Below, piece after piece: positions 36,421 through 48,503 of a stretch of 54,596 nt of DNA. This stretch comes from Penium margaritaceum (lineage: Eukaryota > Streptophyta > Zygnematophyceae > Desmidiales > Peniaceae). The DNA lies in NCBI GenBank assembly GCA_023375785.1, contig SZWC01006694.1:17762-72357 (forward strand). Reading direction: 5' to 3'. Numbering within the stretch: the first letter of the stretch is position 1; every line of letters begins with the position of its first letter. The notes beneath the pieces were generated by a model. That model was not told where the DNA came from. It did no database searches and saw only the letters and a list, made by a program, of their open reading frames with translations. Made by a program: the position numbers and the translations under genes.

Positions 36421-37682
36421 TTTGTAGTCAGAGAGGTCCACAAAGTTGACGTCGACCATTTTTCCTTCAATTACCCCTGGCTTGGTATGCAAATCCAGCT
36501 TCCGTACCATGTTATTGCTTGAGAAACCATGAGAAGATCCTTCGTCCAGTAGTTTCGGAACAGTTCTCTAATTTTTACATCTGCTCCATTGCACTCCTAG
36601 CAATATTGTCGATCGGTCATCTTCATACACCTCGTCGAACTTTGCGATCTCAGGAACCCTCGTCTGCAATGTGGGCCACTCAGACAAGTGATCAGTTGGT
36701 GAAGAATCTTTTTATCGGACATGATTCTTGCCTTCTACTGCTCATTCTTTCTTTGTGGATTACCTCCATTCTTGGCATATTGATGTTGTTTCCAAAAATC
36801 GTGTGAGATGCTCCTCTTCGTTGATCACGCTTATTGGTAGCATCAATCTCCATCATGGATGAGGTTTTGCTGACTGCGAGTTCGCTACCGGTGATGATCT
36901 TGCAAAATCATCGCGTGTACTCTGCCACGCTCAGTTGGTGATGCATGCGTTGAAGCATGTACCATGCGTAAGACTTCTTGTTCTTTTTCAAAGCGGACAA
37001 GGGTAGAACGCGCAAAGTTGTTCCTGGTTTCCGGTGGGATGAGGGGGTCCTACCACATCGAATTTATCTGCTTGAGGGGTAGAATGCTTGTGGTCGACGA
37101 TACAAGAGCAGTTGCGTGAGCCGTTGATCTAGCTTCGATGGTCTCCTGCTTCTGTTGGAAGGTTTTCATATCAAACCACCAGCTTAAAGTCATCCCACGC
37201 AAAAGCGATCCCACAAGGTCACTCTTTTTTTGTCATTGTTGACCAAAGCACTAGTGAAGAACACATCCAAACTCGTCAGCCACATTGTGACCATGGTTCC
37301 TTTTGAGTTGGTAAGATCAAACAACTCAGGGAGTGTCGGTAAAATATGGGGTTCACTTGAGAGTTGAATATTCCTCTGTATAAGCAATTCTTCACGCACA
37401 CGTGAATTCTGAAACTCCTCCATTATCGCATTGAGATGTTAGAAAAATGGGTATTGCGACTCTTGAGTCCTGAAAACATCTTGTACAAATCTTCGTTGAT
37501 GTGAGCTTGTTGCCAGGTATCATCCCTCTGAGCAGCAAGGGGGGAGGATTTGCCGAGCCCAAGGGGTTCGTCACCAGGTTGGCCATCAGGATTGTCGGTG
37601 GTGTGCCATTTGCCAAAGTTTCCACTTCTGCGTGGCTCACCTGAAAAGTGTCATTGTTTGCATGCTGCTGATTATCCATCAA
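36421..37682 (-). pseudogene. Gypsy D gag region
   Basis: MMDNQQHANNDTFQVSHAEV at 37682 matches the gag start of C. LPELFDLTNSKGTMVTMWLTSLDVF at about 37255-37340 matches C near 30780-30860. The remainder is broken. Confidence 0.65.
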
Positions 37683-37845
37683 AAAGGTCTTTTCTTGTCA
37701 CTACTAATCGAAGGCGGGTGCGCTCACTCCATTCACAATGATCATCACGAGGTCTGCGATCTTCCAAATTGTGGAGGTGTGCTTAAGATTTTTTGTAGGT
37801 TGTTATCAGGGAGTTAATGCATCAGCTGCCCCTCCAGCACCGCTA

Positions 37846-37858
37846 CACTCTGATACCA
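37846..37858 (-). other. Gypsy D primer binding site
   Basis: TGGTATCAGAGTG on the reverse strand, close to the initiator-Met tRNA complement, 18 bases inside the 5' LTR. Confidence 0.6.
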
Positions 37859-37876
37859 AGTATTACGCCAAGAAAA

Positions 37877-38410
37877 TGTAGGTGGACCACATGATGAGGT
37901 ACAGAGTAGTAGAGGATTCAAGGAATTGGGACGAATGGATGATTTGTATTAAGCAGAAAGAGTGCGTTGATGATTAGTGTCTTACAATTTGAGCGTACAC
38001 ATACAATGACAAGAATCCTAATGAGGCCTTTGTTGGGTCCTCATCGCTCGAGCTAACCAACACGTGCAAGGTCGGCCGTGAGTGGCTGCTTCAAGAAGCT
38101 TTGGCAAGGAATTGGGGGGCTTCGAGAACATTGAGGCGCAATTTTATAAAAGTCCAGCATCGTTGAGAAGTCGACCAAACAGTATTGCAACGTCAATACG
38201 GCTCGCAACAATTATGTTTACCATTATGGAAAGTGGTTGAAGTTGTCACTTTCTTCTGAAGTGAAACATCGAAGGTCAGTACAGGTGACCAAAATGCCCT
38301 CGTCCGATCAGTATAGAAATCACGAGGTTGACACGTGATAGGCCATAGATGGAAGAACTGAAATGCCCACTTACGGAGTTCAAGGACTTGTGTACATCAC
38401 GGATGTAGCA
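37877..38410 (-). repeat. Gypsy D 5' LTR
   Basis: Starts TGTAGGTGGACCAC and ends near GATGTAGCA on the plus strand; same blocks as 26466-27001 and 31926-32451. Confidence 0.75.
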
Positions 38411-38420
38411 TCAGCTATCC

Positions 38421-38480
38421 ATTGTTTGTACAAACAATTGGTCGTGTCCATGTACAAGCAGATCCCTGATGAGCACAGAG
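38421..38480. repeat. 18-bp palindrome and Copia LTR-like fragment
   Basis: 38421-38438 is a perfect 18-bp palindrome (ATTGTTTGT/ACAAACAAT). Directly after it, 38445-38469 matches the block shared by the LTRs of A (5522-5546) and B (4904-4929), around GCAGATCCCTGA. It is probably a remnant of a related Copia LTR. Confidence 0.6.
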
Positions 38481-38686
38481 TTTGCGCCAGAGCACCATCA
38501 GGTGGTGATACATCCATCCGTAACATACAACGCCACGGCATCCCAAAAACATGCTTGAACACTTTGCCCCCTTTTGGTTGCAACCAAACTTTTTCAAATG
38601 AACTTGAGCCTGATTTGCATGTTCTTGTAGTTCTTTTCCACAGGTCAATGCTGGACCCATGCATGTGTAGATTGTTCTACGCAGCG

Positions 38687-39480
38687 GAATGTGGGTGGTT
38701 CACATGGATAAGGTGCGGAGTAGAAGACACTCCGACGGAACCGTGGGTCGACATCAGCATGGATTTTTTTAAGGGATTGCCCGAGGGGTATGACGCCATT
38801 CTTGTTGTTGTGGACAGATTTCCCAAGATGTCACACTTCATTCCGACGATGACCACTATCACCGCAGAAGGAACAGCGTGACTATTTCGAAACCAGGTCG
38901 TGCAACTGCATGAGGTGCCACTTACTATGATCAGTGACAAAGACAGCCGCTTTACTAGCCGTTTTTGCCATAAACTGATGAAGTGTTACGACAGTCGGTT
39001 CCAACAATCAACACCGTTCCATCCTCAGACCAATGGATGATCCAAGTAAACCAATCAGACGCTCCAAAAACTCCTTCACATTCTATGGGAGCCTTACGGC
39101 ACCGATTGTGTAGCAAAACTGCTGATCGCTGAAATTGTGTACAACTCCGCCACTTCCGCCGCAAGTGGTAACATACCTTTTGACGTAGTATACAGCAAAC
39201 TTAACGCCACACCGGCTGGACTTCAAAATCAGAGTAACATCCCCGCTGTTGACATCCAATGCCGAAAGTTCACAAACATCTGGGAGGAAACATGACAGAA
39301 CCTCACAAAGACGCAAGCAACCATGAAGCACGCATCCAACCGACATCGCAGCAATGATGTGTTGAATGCTGGCGACCTTGTCCGGACGTTCTTCCTTTTC
39401 CGGATCCACGCACTTTGGCAAGGTGAGTCTCAGTCTGCACTTACACAGATGGAAAGTGATGCACATCAAGTCATGGACTA
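38687..39480 (+). pseudogene. Ty3/gypsy integrase remnant E
   Basis: A 40-bp piece resembling the left edge of the C/D LTR (38687-38726) is followed on the plus strand by [28 protein letters not shown] (first catalytic Asp), MISDKDSRFTSRF (second Asp) and STPFHPQTNG. In the last, the Glu position now reads Lys between two stops. The rest of the core follows (LLHILWEPYGTDC, YNSATSAASG). No RT or LTR pair is visible nearby. Inactive. Confidence 0.82.
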
Positions 39481-40040
39481 AAGCAGGGGAAGATTACTAT
39501 GGAAGCTGGTTGCCAGGTACATTGCTACAGCTATGGACGAGCCCGTTGGTACCCAGATTGCACTTAGATCCCTTGGAGAAAGATTATTCTTTTTCTCCAT
39601 GCTAAAAAAGCACAGTGCATAGCTTCTTCATCTGCACCCTAATCATCATCCTCTGCCCAATCTATTGTAATGTAGATGACCAAGTATTCATCGTTTTGTG
39701 CCTTGGTATCATCAGCAGCTGAGCTGAACCCATAGAACTGCACCATCATAGAGATTCAAAACCTGTTTAATGTTTGCTCATTCCAGGAAAATCCAGGGAT
39801 GTTGACTATGCTGGAGTTCCCCCCAAAGCTTGTATCATGCCAGGAGTGCTACGTGAAGATGATGGTGTGGGTGGCTCAGTACGACTTGCCTCCAATGGTC
39901 CCAAACGGTCCTCAGATTACCAATTAAGTAGATGCATTACAGGCACAGAAACTGTGTCTTTGTCCAAGCTCTATTGCAGAGCTTCATGTTGAGTTTTCTA
40001 GCTTAGTTTCTTTATGTTTATTCTTCACAAAAAAAGAGTT
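39481..40040. other. Stretch with no recognised gene
   Basis: Contains VEFPPKLVSCQECYVKM-like and YPGISR-like short frames but no family motif. It may be the 5' part of Copia F. Confidence 0.3.
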
Positions 40041-40427
40041 TGAGATGGATGCCACCTGGATCATTCACTCGAGAGCCATCTATCGCATGACGTGTCATCG
40101 CGCATAGTAATAATATATGGGACCAGTTGGATCAATACAGGTAGTTGGCATATTTCATTTTAGTGCTCCTTCTGGCCCTTCTTTACATTTCAACATGTTG
40201 TATAAGCTTCATCTTGAGGTTAGTCTCCTCTCTGTACCCTAGCACAAATTGCCGCTGTTATCACCCATGCCAGAGAAAATGATAATGTGATTCATGGCTT
40301 TGTCCAGCATGATCTATACCATGCTGTATGTGGCTCTCCCTCTGTCACTTCTCTGTTTCATCCTTGCACACTTGCGTTTTGAATGGCACCCTATTTGCTG
40401 AGTGTGAGTGCCTCCTGCACAGGCCCC

Positions 40428-40888
40428 TCTGTCACATGCATGGAATAGACATTGATGAATTGGTATAAGACCAGCTCACCCTCGGTCTTGACATAGCTTC
40501 ATTCAATGACCCCTACTGCAATAACGTTGTTGAGTTTTACCATGCGGTGTGCTTAGAATTCTCGACATACCAGGATTTCTCTTGCATCTTCTCCCTATGG
40601 CCTGCCCATGCTCCCAGGTGCCCTGCTTTCCAGCAGACTGGGGAGTTCAGATCTGTCNTCTGTCACATGCATGGAATAGACATTGATGAATTGGTATAAG
40701 ACCAGCTCACCCTCGGTCTTGACATAGCTTCATTCAATGACCCCTACTGCAATAACGTTGTTGAGTTTTACCATGCGGTGTGCTTAGAATTCTCGACATA
40801 CCAGGATTTCTCTTGCATCTTCTCCCTATGGCCTGCCCATGCTCCCAGGTGCCCTGCTTTCCAGCAGACTGGGGAGTTCAGATCTGTC
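40428..40888. repeat. 230-bp duplication abutting N 40658
   Basis: 40428-40657 and 40659-40888 look identical, separated by one N: the same artefact pattern as at 1198. Confidence 0.88.
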
Positions 40889-41280
40889 ATCCCCTGGACT
40901 ATTGTCGCTTGACATTGATCCCACCATTGTGACAGTTGGCCTTGAATCCACGCTGAAACCTATGCATGGTTCAGCGTCTGTACCTCATGCATCCTTTCCT
41001 GCACCAGTAGCATCTAAATTTCCTAATCATGCCCCCTTACCTGCAATGCTTGCATTGTCTAGTACACCGCCTGTGATTGCACCATCACCAGATTTACATT
41101 TATCCATGCCCGGCAACTGCCTCACTTGCATCTACACCTGGATCTGTGTCCAATCTGGCACCCACACACATGTTTCCTGCCCTTGTTGTAGTATCCTTGT
41201 CTTCTGCACCAGCCTCGCATCTCCTAGCATCTGCTTCATCAGTGGCGCTCGGGTCAGTCCAAGTGACAATGCTGACTGGA

Positions 41281-41403
41281 ACCTTCACATTGGTGACCAC
41301 TGGTCAGCTCTAGCCATTGGCACCTTCACATTGGTGACCACTGGTCAGCTCTAGCCATTGGTACCTTCACATTGGTAACCACTGGTCAGCTCTAGCCATT
41401 GGC
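41281..41403 (+). repeat. Three tandem 41-bp units
   Basis: Units at 41281, 41322 and 41363 begin ACCTTCACATTGGT and differ at one or two bases. Local tandem duplication in the linker of Copia F. Confidence 0.92.
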
Positions 41404-41670
41404 ACCTGAACCCTAGAGGCCCTGTGACATATCTCCTTGGTTCTTGTCATGTAGCATTTATAATGGAGACCTTGGCATTAGACTACCTCCATTGACATTC
41501 ACACAGTGTGTCCAATAGAGCATGCACTTGTCAATGACAAATCTGCCATCCCATATGATGGCACCTCCTCCCTTATCAGCGTAAGACACTCTCTCAATGC
41601 ATTTTCTCTGGCTCCTCGTGCCTCTCCCTCAGCGTCACCCGACCTAAGCACATTTAGAGACTCACTGTCC

Positions 41671-42295
41671 GGAGCTGACGTGTAGCTCTAGGAGGCCAGT
41701 TGAAAGGAAGAGTTTGGCGGAATTGCAAACTGTGGTGTCGATAAGCTTGTGGATCTTTCACTGGGCCGAAAGGCAATCAAGGTCAGGTGATCCTGTTGTA
41801 GGGAACTGAAAGCAGATTGTCAACTGATTGCTACAAGGCTTGCTTTACCATGAATGCATTCTCACATGTCAAGGGTGTTGAATAAACTGGCACCTTGGTC
41901 CCCTGTGGTTGGATGACAATGGTATGTAGGCTGCTGGACCTTGTTGTTCAGCATGACTGGTTCTTCCATCAAATGGATGTTCNGGAGCTGACGTGTAGCT
42001 CTAGGAGGCCAGTTGAAAGGAAGAGTTTGGCGGAATTGCAAACTGTGGTGTCGATAAGCTTGTGGATCTTTCACTGGGCCGAAAGGCAATCAAGGTCAGG
42101 TGATCCTGTTGTAGGGAACTGAAAGCAGATTGTCAACTGATTGCTACAAGGCTTGCTTTACCATGAATGCATTCTCACATGTCAAGGGTGTTGAATAAAC
42201 TGGCACCTTGGTCCCCTGTGGTTGGATGACAATGGTATGTAGGCTGCTGGACCTTGTTGTTCAGCATGACTGGTTCTTCCATCAAATGGATGTTC
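41671..42295. repeat. 312-bp duplication abutting N 41983
   Basis: 41671-41982 and 41984-42295 look identical across a single N; probable assembly artefact. Confidence 0.88.
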
Positions 42296-42710
42296 CTCCA
42301 TTGTCAGCTACATGTTCCAGCCTCCCGCCTTTGATGTTCAATCCGGTCATTTACATTGCATCCAGAAAGCCTTGTACGTATTGATTGCCTCACTCATGTT
42401 ACATGCACATAGAAGCAAGCAGGCACCAACACCCCTATTTTTCCATCATGGTCTATGTCGACAACCACTTCATTGCATCTCCACAATCTGAGGTGGTGAA
42501 GGAGGTCAAAAAAATTCTTCAAACTACTTACATGATGAAGGTCTTGGGACCGGCTAATGTGCTTTTGGGGATGGAGCTTGTGCTCAAGAAGAGGAGACAG
42601 ATTTTTCTACTTCACCATGCAATCTATGTTTGTGTCATGCGAGTGATTTTGATTCCTCCTTACTACGGTCCCTATAGATTCTACACTAACCAAATTTGAG
42701 AGGAAAGAAT

Positions 42711-44424
42711 CTCTCAATGTTTATGACCCTGAACAAATAAGGGGTAGCAGTGAACGTGAGTTTCTATCTAAAACTCATTGTCTTGTTCATGCATATGACT
42801 GTAACCATCTGTACCAAAATCAATTATCTTTTACAATCTAAATGTACAATTCCTGTCGTGTCAGCGGGTAATCACCTTGTAGGCTGCTGTGTGCCAAATC
42901 GTACTGTGTTGTGACAACCAGGGTGCTCCCACCATTGGTAAGAACTCCAGCATCTTTTTTTAATCCACAAAAGACATTGATTCTGAGCATTTATTCATGC
43001 GCAAATTGGTACACCAGCAGGAAAGGAAATGAATTGGTATTTGGAAATGTAGGAAAGGTTATATGATTGTTAAAACGCAATCCATTGTCTGTTTATGGAT
43101 GGGCGTGAGGCATGTTTGACATGTGGATCGAAGCAAGATTGTAGCATTCTTTTATATCTGACCTGTGTTTCTGTATAGATGGACTTAAAAAAAAATCTTA
43201 CTTGTGAAAAGTTTGCATAAATCTAGGGTGCATTCAAGTTACAACTAGGGCGTAACTAGGGCACAACCAAGGTATGTCTAGGAGCCAACTATGGCGCAAC
43301 TGTTGTCCAATCAGGCCACAAAAAGGCTGCAACATGGATAGCACTTAGATTTACCTTAAGCGCAACTGGGTACAACTAGGGAAAAACTAGGGTGTGACTT
43401 GACAGTGAATGGAATGCAACAAGGTGTACATTTTGTGGCACAACTAGCTGGTAATTAGGGTCCAAGCAGAGCTTAATCCCTGTGTTCTCTGTTGCTCCAT
43501 AGTTTTGATGCTAACCTTTTCATGGTGGTCAGATTTCATAGAGAATTTCCAGCTTGTCGAACTTTAAGGGCCTTTGTAGTAACTTTAGATATCTCCCATC
43601 AAGCTAAAAAGAATTGCTTAAAATTCACATCATTGGATTATTATCCTTTTTGTGTTATCTAATCTTGAAACACTCAACAGCCACTCACTGAGCTTCTTGC
43701 CCATTGTAACCCCGTGCTTGCTTCACGAGCTGTCATACTAACAATTTCCACATGGAAAACACCAAAAGGATCCTATTTTTTCTTCACATCTAACACTTAT
43801 GACATGAGCACCACCTCGTTCTCCTTAGCTTCAACTAGTTAAACAAAAAGATTGTAGAAATCACTGAACATAAAGAAACTGAATCAGACAATTTGTCAGA
43901 TTCAAAAGACCACAGCGCATCCCAAGAATGGAAGTGATAAGCTACTGGAAACACTTAAAAAGAAACGGTTACCATGCTGGGAATATTCAAAGCATCAATT
44001 AATACAGGAATAGGAAATATGGATCATATCATGGACGCGTTGAGGGTGAAACACAAATGCATCCTTCGGAAAATCATACTATCCTTGACCATTCCAAAGG
44101 TTGACTAGAGCAGTGAATAATTCAATGTCAACATTCATGAAAGTGCATCGAGAGAGATAGAAAGCTGTAGATGAGGAAGTGTAAAGAATTTTTTAATGAA
44201 AAAATCACAACAACACATGCTCGATGTGTTGCTCGACGTAGCCAAGTGTAATTCACAACGAGGAGTTTGGATATGGGTACTTGATGTACAGCCAGACGAA
44301 TAGGACACGAGTCCAAAAGCTAAAGCAATAGCCTCATCAACCTCAACAATGAAAAACATAACAGCCATACCGGACAAGCTTGCACCATGAACCATGGATT
44401 TCAAAGGGATTATTCCCAATAAAC
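42711..44424. other. AT-rich DNA with decayed Copia RNase H traces
   Basis: 42770-43020 holds weak Copia RNase H echoes (VLCCDNQGA, HLFMRKLVHQQ). 43225-43460 repeats short ACAACTAGGG-like strings at irregular spacing. No gene recognised. Confidence 0.4.
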
Positions 44425-44429
44425 CACCT

Positions 44430-44570
44430 TGTAGCAGACTGGACAGAATCCTTGGCCGACTAGGGAAAAACCACTGTGTTTGAGGATCTTCGACCCCCAT
44501 TCCTTCCTGTTCAACCGCCCAAAGGCCAGGGACCCCCGCTAGATCCAAGTGGCACCAGCCGTGCGCTACA
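44430..44570 (-). repeat. TRIM 3' LTR
   Basis: Begins TGTAGC and ends GCTACA on the plus strand; followed by CTCCCCCAAC, the reverse of the polypurine tract. Confidence 0.85.
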
Positions 44571-44642
44571 CTCCCCCAACCTATGAGTGAGCCACCCTCA
44601 GCATCTGCCTGTTGGAATTGAACCTTGATGCTCTGATAGCAA

Positions 44643-44783
44643 GGTTCCGGATTGACCAGAATCCTTGGCCGACTAGGCCAAAATTGCGGTGCTTGAGGGT
44701 CTTTGACCCTCAAGCCATCCCGTCCAGCCATCTACAGGCAAGGGACCCCTGTTCGATCCACATGGTACCAGCCACGCCCTACA
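44643..44783 (-). repeat. TRIM 5' LTR
   Basis: Aligns with 44430-44570 over its length (CAGAATCCTTGGCCGACTAGG and GATCCA-GTGG-ACCAGCC blocks). Followed by CACCT. Confidence 0.85.
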
Positions 44784-44899
44784 CACCTTGGAAGCTATCT
44801 TTGCAATGCAAATTAAACCACTAGATCAATCTGAACCCGGGTTGTAGACAAAAAATTCAAGGGGATCTGTCAGTTGTGAGATTATGAAGTAAGAATGAA

Positions 44900-47808
44900 A
44901 GGTAGACATGATTCTCGGGTAGGGAGTTATCCGCCCATACAGGTCCTCACATGCAGTCCTCGTGATCTTGATAAGGAAGAAAATGGGTGAATTTTGAATG
45001 TGCATTGACTACCGGACATTGAAGGACATCACTACCTGGAATCACTATCCTACTCCTCATGCATATTGGCTTTTCAACCAACTTTAGAGAGCAAAAGTTT
45101 GACTATAAATGACCTCCAAAGTGGCTATCCATGTATCCATGTATCAGATAAGGACATCGAGAAAACAACATATTGTACTTGTTCTAGGAACTTTGAGTTA
45201 ATGGTTATGTATTTAGGACTGGTACATGCCCTGACATTATTATGGCAGTAGTAATTAACATATTTAAACTCCACCTTCATGACTTTGTCTATGTATACCT
45301 TGACTACATTCTGGTACACAATCGCAAGCTGGAGGATCATAATCAAAATCACACAGAATTACTTGAACTTGTATGAAGAAATAAATCCTACTGAAACCTT
45401 TAAAGTGCTATTTTTTCTACTGTTTCATTGAGTTTGTGGGCTACATCTTGAGCCCCATTCAGATCACGATGCTGGTGGTAATCACTGTTTTGCCGATGTT
45501 GACTAAGATTCACAACATCCAAGTATTCATGGGCTTCAACAACTTGTAGCACCAATTCTTACTATATTCTGCTAGATTGTTAATGCATTATTCCAAACTC
45601 ACTGGGAAAAACACGGAGTGGATTTGGGATAACAACAACTTAGAATCATTCATCTCTTTGCAACATTATGTGATCTCTCTACCGGCCTTGCAATGTACAC
45701 ATTCTACGGTGACTTCATCATGGCCACCGAGGTACCTCTACGAGCAAGCGTAGCTGTTCTCCTACAAAAAAACAACCATGGAGAAGTGTCTTTCATGTAC
45801 GTGTCCCAAAATCTGCACTGGCTGAGCTGAATAGTACAACACACGAAAAGGAAACATTGGGGATCCTATAAGGATTCAAGATGTGGTAGTACCACTTGGA
45901 TGCCAATGATGTATACTGTGCAAAAACCACTGCACCCTAGAATACATGAAGAAACACAAAGAAATCCAAACCTATGTTGTTGGAAAACTCCACGGATGGA
46001 ACGCATTGAGTCTAACTAAAATTGTGACATCGAGGATCGACTTGCAAAAAGACCAACACATGCTCCAGGGGGTCACACTTGCTAGCCAAGATCAATGCAT
46101 TGTACACTGAGCAAGGCTCATACCTCGAGCGAGATCAATCACGGTTAACGGATGCGAAGAAATATTTGTTCAGCTCTCCATATAGGAAATGGCCATTTCC
46201 TTCCATAGTTGCCGAACCACAGCAACAATATACTTTGGAGGACGTATCGGTAAAGATTATATACTGGAGAAACAAACAAAGTACTAAGCGTGGGATGATA
46301 TGCAAATGAACGTCGGAAAACACTTGTACACCATGAGACCTGTGCCGAAACTATGATTTGAGATGGAAAACTCCCTCAAGGTTGAACTCAGCAGCTATCG
46401 ACACAAAAATAAACATGGATTTTGTGACAGATTTGTCCATCACACTACAAGGGTCTGATACAGGTCTTGTGGTGGTTGACTGATTCTCAAAGATGATTCA
46501 CTGTAAGCTCCACAACGATGATGGATACACTCGAGGGATTAGTATGGTTGTTCCTCTATAATGTCGTCCAATGACTCAACCTCCATCACGAGCGAATGTG
46601 ATAGGAGGTTCCTGAGCTGATTTTGGCGGGAGTTGGTGCTTCACTACGTTGGTTCAATCGTACTATAAACAGCCTTCCATCTTTAGACTGAAAGATAGAC
46701 TGGGTCGACCAATCACGCGCTAAAACTAATAATTTTCACTCTATGGGATTTGCATGACACTGATTGGACAGTCAACCTACCGACTGTCAAGCTCGCAAGC
46801 AACTCCTTTTGTTCATAACAAGGGACAAAGCACCTTCGTGAAGGGGTGGTTCAAAACTCTGGCAGGTTTACAATGTTCAAGGAAGATACCTGCTCTGGAA
46901 ATCTTGCAGTGAAAGCTATGCAGCATCCGGGACAAGATACATAAGACTCAAGAGGCCACGAAGCACATGACAAGAACTAGATGAAATCGACCTTTACGTT
47001 GGTGATTGTGGTCTAGTGAGCTAAAAAAATGTCTAGCTACGATGGCGGGATTGCATAAAACAAAGATCCAAGTAGTTGGGCACATTAACTATTAAAGAGA
47101 CGCAAACACCTTTTGTTGGCAAGATTCTCTTGCCTGTCAACATGGGTCTCTTCCTGGTTTGAAAATGTTCGTATACCCTCGTAATCATTTCTAGAGCATG
47201 AAGTGCCACCACCACCATCTGTGGAAGTGGACGTGGGTATTGAATACGAAATCGAATACATTCTCCAACACCCCAAATTACCTANTTGCAGTGAAAGCTA
47301 TGCAGCATCCGGGACAAGATACATAAGACTCAAGAGGCCACGAAGCACATGACAAGAACTAGATGAAATCGACCTTTACGTTGGTGATTGTGGTCTAGTG
47401 AGCTAAAAAAATGTCTAGCTACGATGGCGGGATTGCATAAAACAAAGATCCAAGTAGTTGGGCACATTAACTATTAAAGAGACGCAAACACCTTTTGTTG
47501 GAAAGATTCTCTTGCCTGACAACATGGGTCTCTTCCAGGTTTGAAAATGTTCGTGTACCCTCGTAATGATTTCTAGAGCATGAAGTGCCACCACCACCAT
47601 CTGTGGAAGTGGATGTGAGTATCGCATACGAAGTCGAATACATTCTCCAACACCCCAAATTACCTATAGAGATTCCCAAACAAGCTACTCCTGACATGGA
47701 TTTGTGTGTGTCACTTGAAAAGAGCGCAGAAGACTGTAGGTATGCCTCTTTCTTGATTCCACACCTGTACATATGTGCGAAACAAGTGCAAAATTTCACA
47801 TTGAAGTA
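44900..47808 (+). pseudogene. Ty3/gypsy chromovirus remnant J
   Basis: On the plus strand in order: RT pieces (FELMVMYLGLV; catalytic box YLDYILVHNRKLEDHNQNH at about 45290-45350); RNase H-like sequence (45800-45960); integrase N-terminal sequence and core (INMDFVTDLSITLQGSDTGLVVVD at about 46410-46480); a chromodomain start (VEVDVSIAYEVEYILQHPKLP at about 47600-47660). Stops and indels are frequent throughout. LTRs were not found. 46904-47284 is repeated at 47286-47666 across an N. Confidence 0.78.
46904..47666. repeat. 381-bp duplication abutting N 47285, with differences
   Basis: 46904-47284 and 47286-47666 are the same segment. The first 210 bp or so are identical; about ten substitutions fall in the last 170 bp. 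Two alleles or two repeat copies joined in error would explain it. Confidence 0.85.
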
Positions 47809-47989
47809 AACATACTATTCGTGACATATCAATCAAGTTTCATGTTAGCCCTATGTTTGTTTTCTCCACATATTCTACTCTTTTGTTTTTCTATGTTAGC
47901 TCATTATTATAAGGTGATATCACAATGTATGCGCTAGAGCAAGGATGACAAGTAGGATTTTGCTTGTAGTCCTGCGCTTTGAGCTTGTG

Positions 47990-48130
47990 TGAACCAGATG
48001 CAAAATGTTGTTGGGCTTGCGTAGTGACCCAATGCAATTGTTTGGGTAGCCAATAATCAATACTGACATCAGCAAATTTGCTAAAAAGGCTCTTAGGCGA
48101 CATTAGTTGTGTCTGATGTTCATGTTTGTC
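47990..48130 (-). repeat. Dispersed repeat, reverse copy
   Basis: The reverse strand matches 50585-50720 at about 75% over 85 bp around TTGCATTGGGT-ACTACGCAA. Both copies can be read as LHWVTTQ in the same frame, but no open frame of useful length surrounds it. Confidence 0.55.
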
Positions 48131-48503
48131 CATTGACCACCGACTGCCTTTTTTTCTTTTTTTTTTTGTCTCCCTACTTCGATTGCATCGAGAAGACAGG
48201 TACTTGCTGAGGGAGATTGTTCCCGCGAAAGCAAATCAAAGACGAAAATTTGGAAGAAATGGACAAACACATGCCAAAAATCAGGATCTCATGCGAAACA
48301 GATACAAGACATCGCGAACAACAACGTTACTTGGTGAGCAACTTCTCTCTCGAAAAACATGCCCAAGAATCGAACCTAGATCCCAAAACAGCTCAAATAT
48401 TATATAAAGCAGGGTGAGTATACAAGAGATTGACGTTGTATCATTCGATTAGATCGTTTCATGTTGCTTCGTATGCGCTACAATTCTTACCTGGATCACT
48501 ACG
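48131..48503. other. Stretch with no recognised gene
   Basis: AT-rich; a run of T at 48160 and short open frames without motifs. Confidence 0.3.

Larger units (their letters stand above)
31926..38410 (-). mobile_element. Ty3/gypsy chromovirus D, interrupted and truncated
   Basis: LTRs lie at about 31926-32451 and 37877-38410. The reverse strand has gag near 37682, RT near 35414-35665 and RNase H down to about 34720. A chromodomain remnant sits next to the left LTR. About 1.9 kb of unrelated AT-rich repeats (32721-34633) replaces the integrase region. The primer-site core TGGTATCAGAGTG (reverse) is at 37846-37858, 18 bases inside the 5' LTR. It is far more decayed than C. Confidence 0.75.
40041..42710 (+). 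pseudogene. Ty1/copia remnant F
   Basis: A decayed protease motif (WIIHSRAIYRMTC at about 40056-40094; catalytic Asp now His) is followed by pre-integrase-like sequence. A proline/serine-rich linker (40910-41270) and RT fragments come next, including VYVDNHF (catalytic box, second Asp now Asn) near 42453 and MKVLGPANVLLGMEL at 42535. Two segments are artificially doubled at N 40658 and N 41983. No LTR pair was found. Confidence 0.78.
44430..44783 (-). mobile_element. Miniature LTR retrotransposon (TRIM/SMART type)
   Basis: Two 141-bp LTRs (44430-44570, 44643-44783) flank only 72 bp. In element orientation the interior starts with TGCTATCAGAGC, close to the Met-tRNA primer site, and ends with the purine tract GTTGGGGGAG. 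The flanks are an identical 5-bp duplication CACCT (44425-44429, 44784-44788). There is no coding capacity, so a partner element must have supplied the enzymes. The LTRs differ at many positions, so the insertion is old. An LTR fragment of the same family is at 34634. Confidence 0.88.

Noticed and set aside
41281..41403. Regulatory repeat of Copia F
   Set aside because: Three recent 41-bp units inside a decayed linker; local slippage or duplication is enough.
43225..43460. Telomere-like array (ACTAGGG strings)
   Set aside because: Irregular spacing and not TTTAGGG; too weak to call.
44571..44642. tRNA gene in the TRIM interior (TATCAGAGC...GGTTCAATTCC)
   Set aside because: No acceptor or anticodon stems; the position after an LTR explains it as a primer site.
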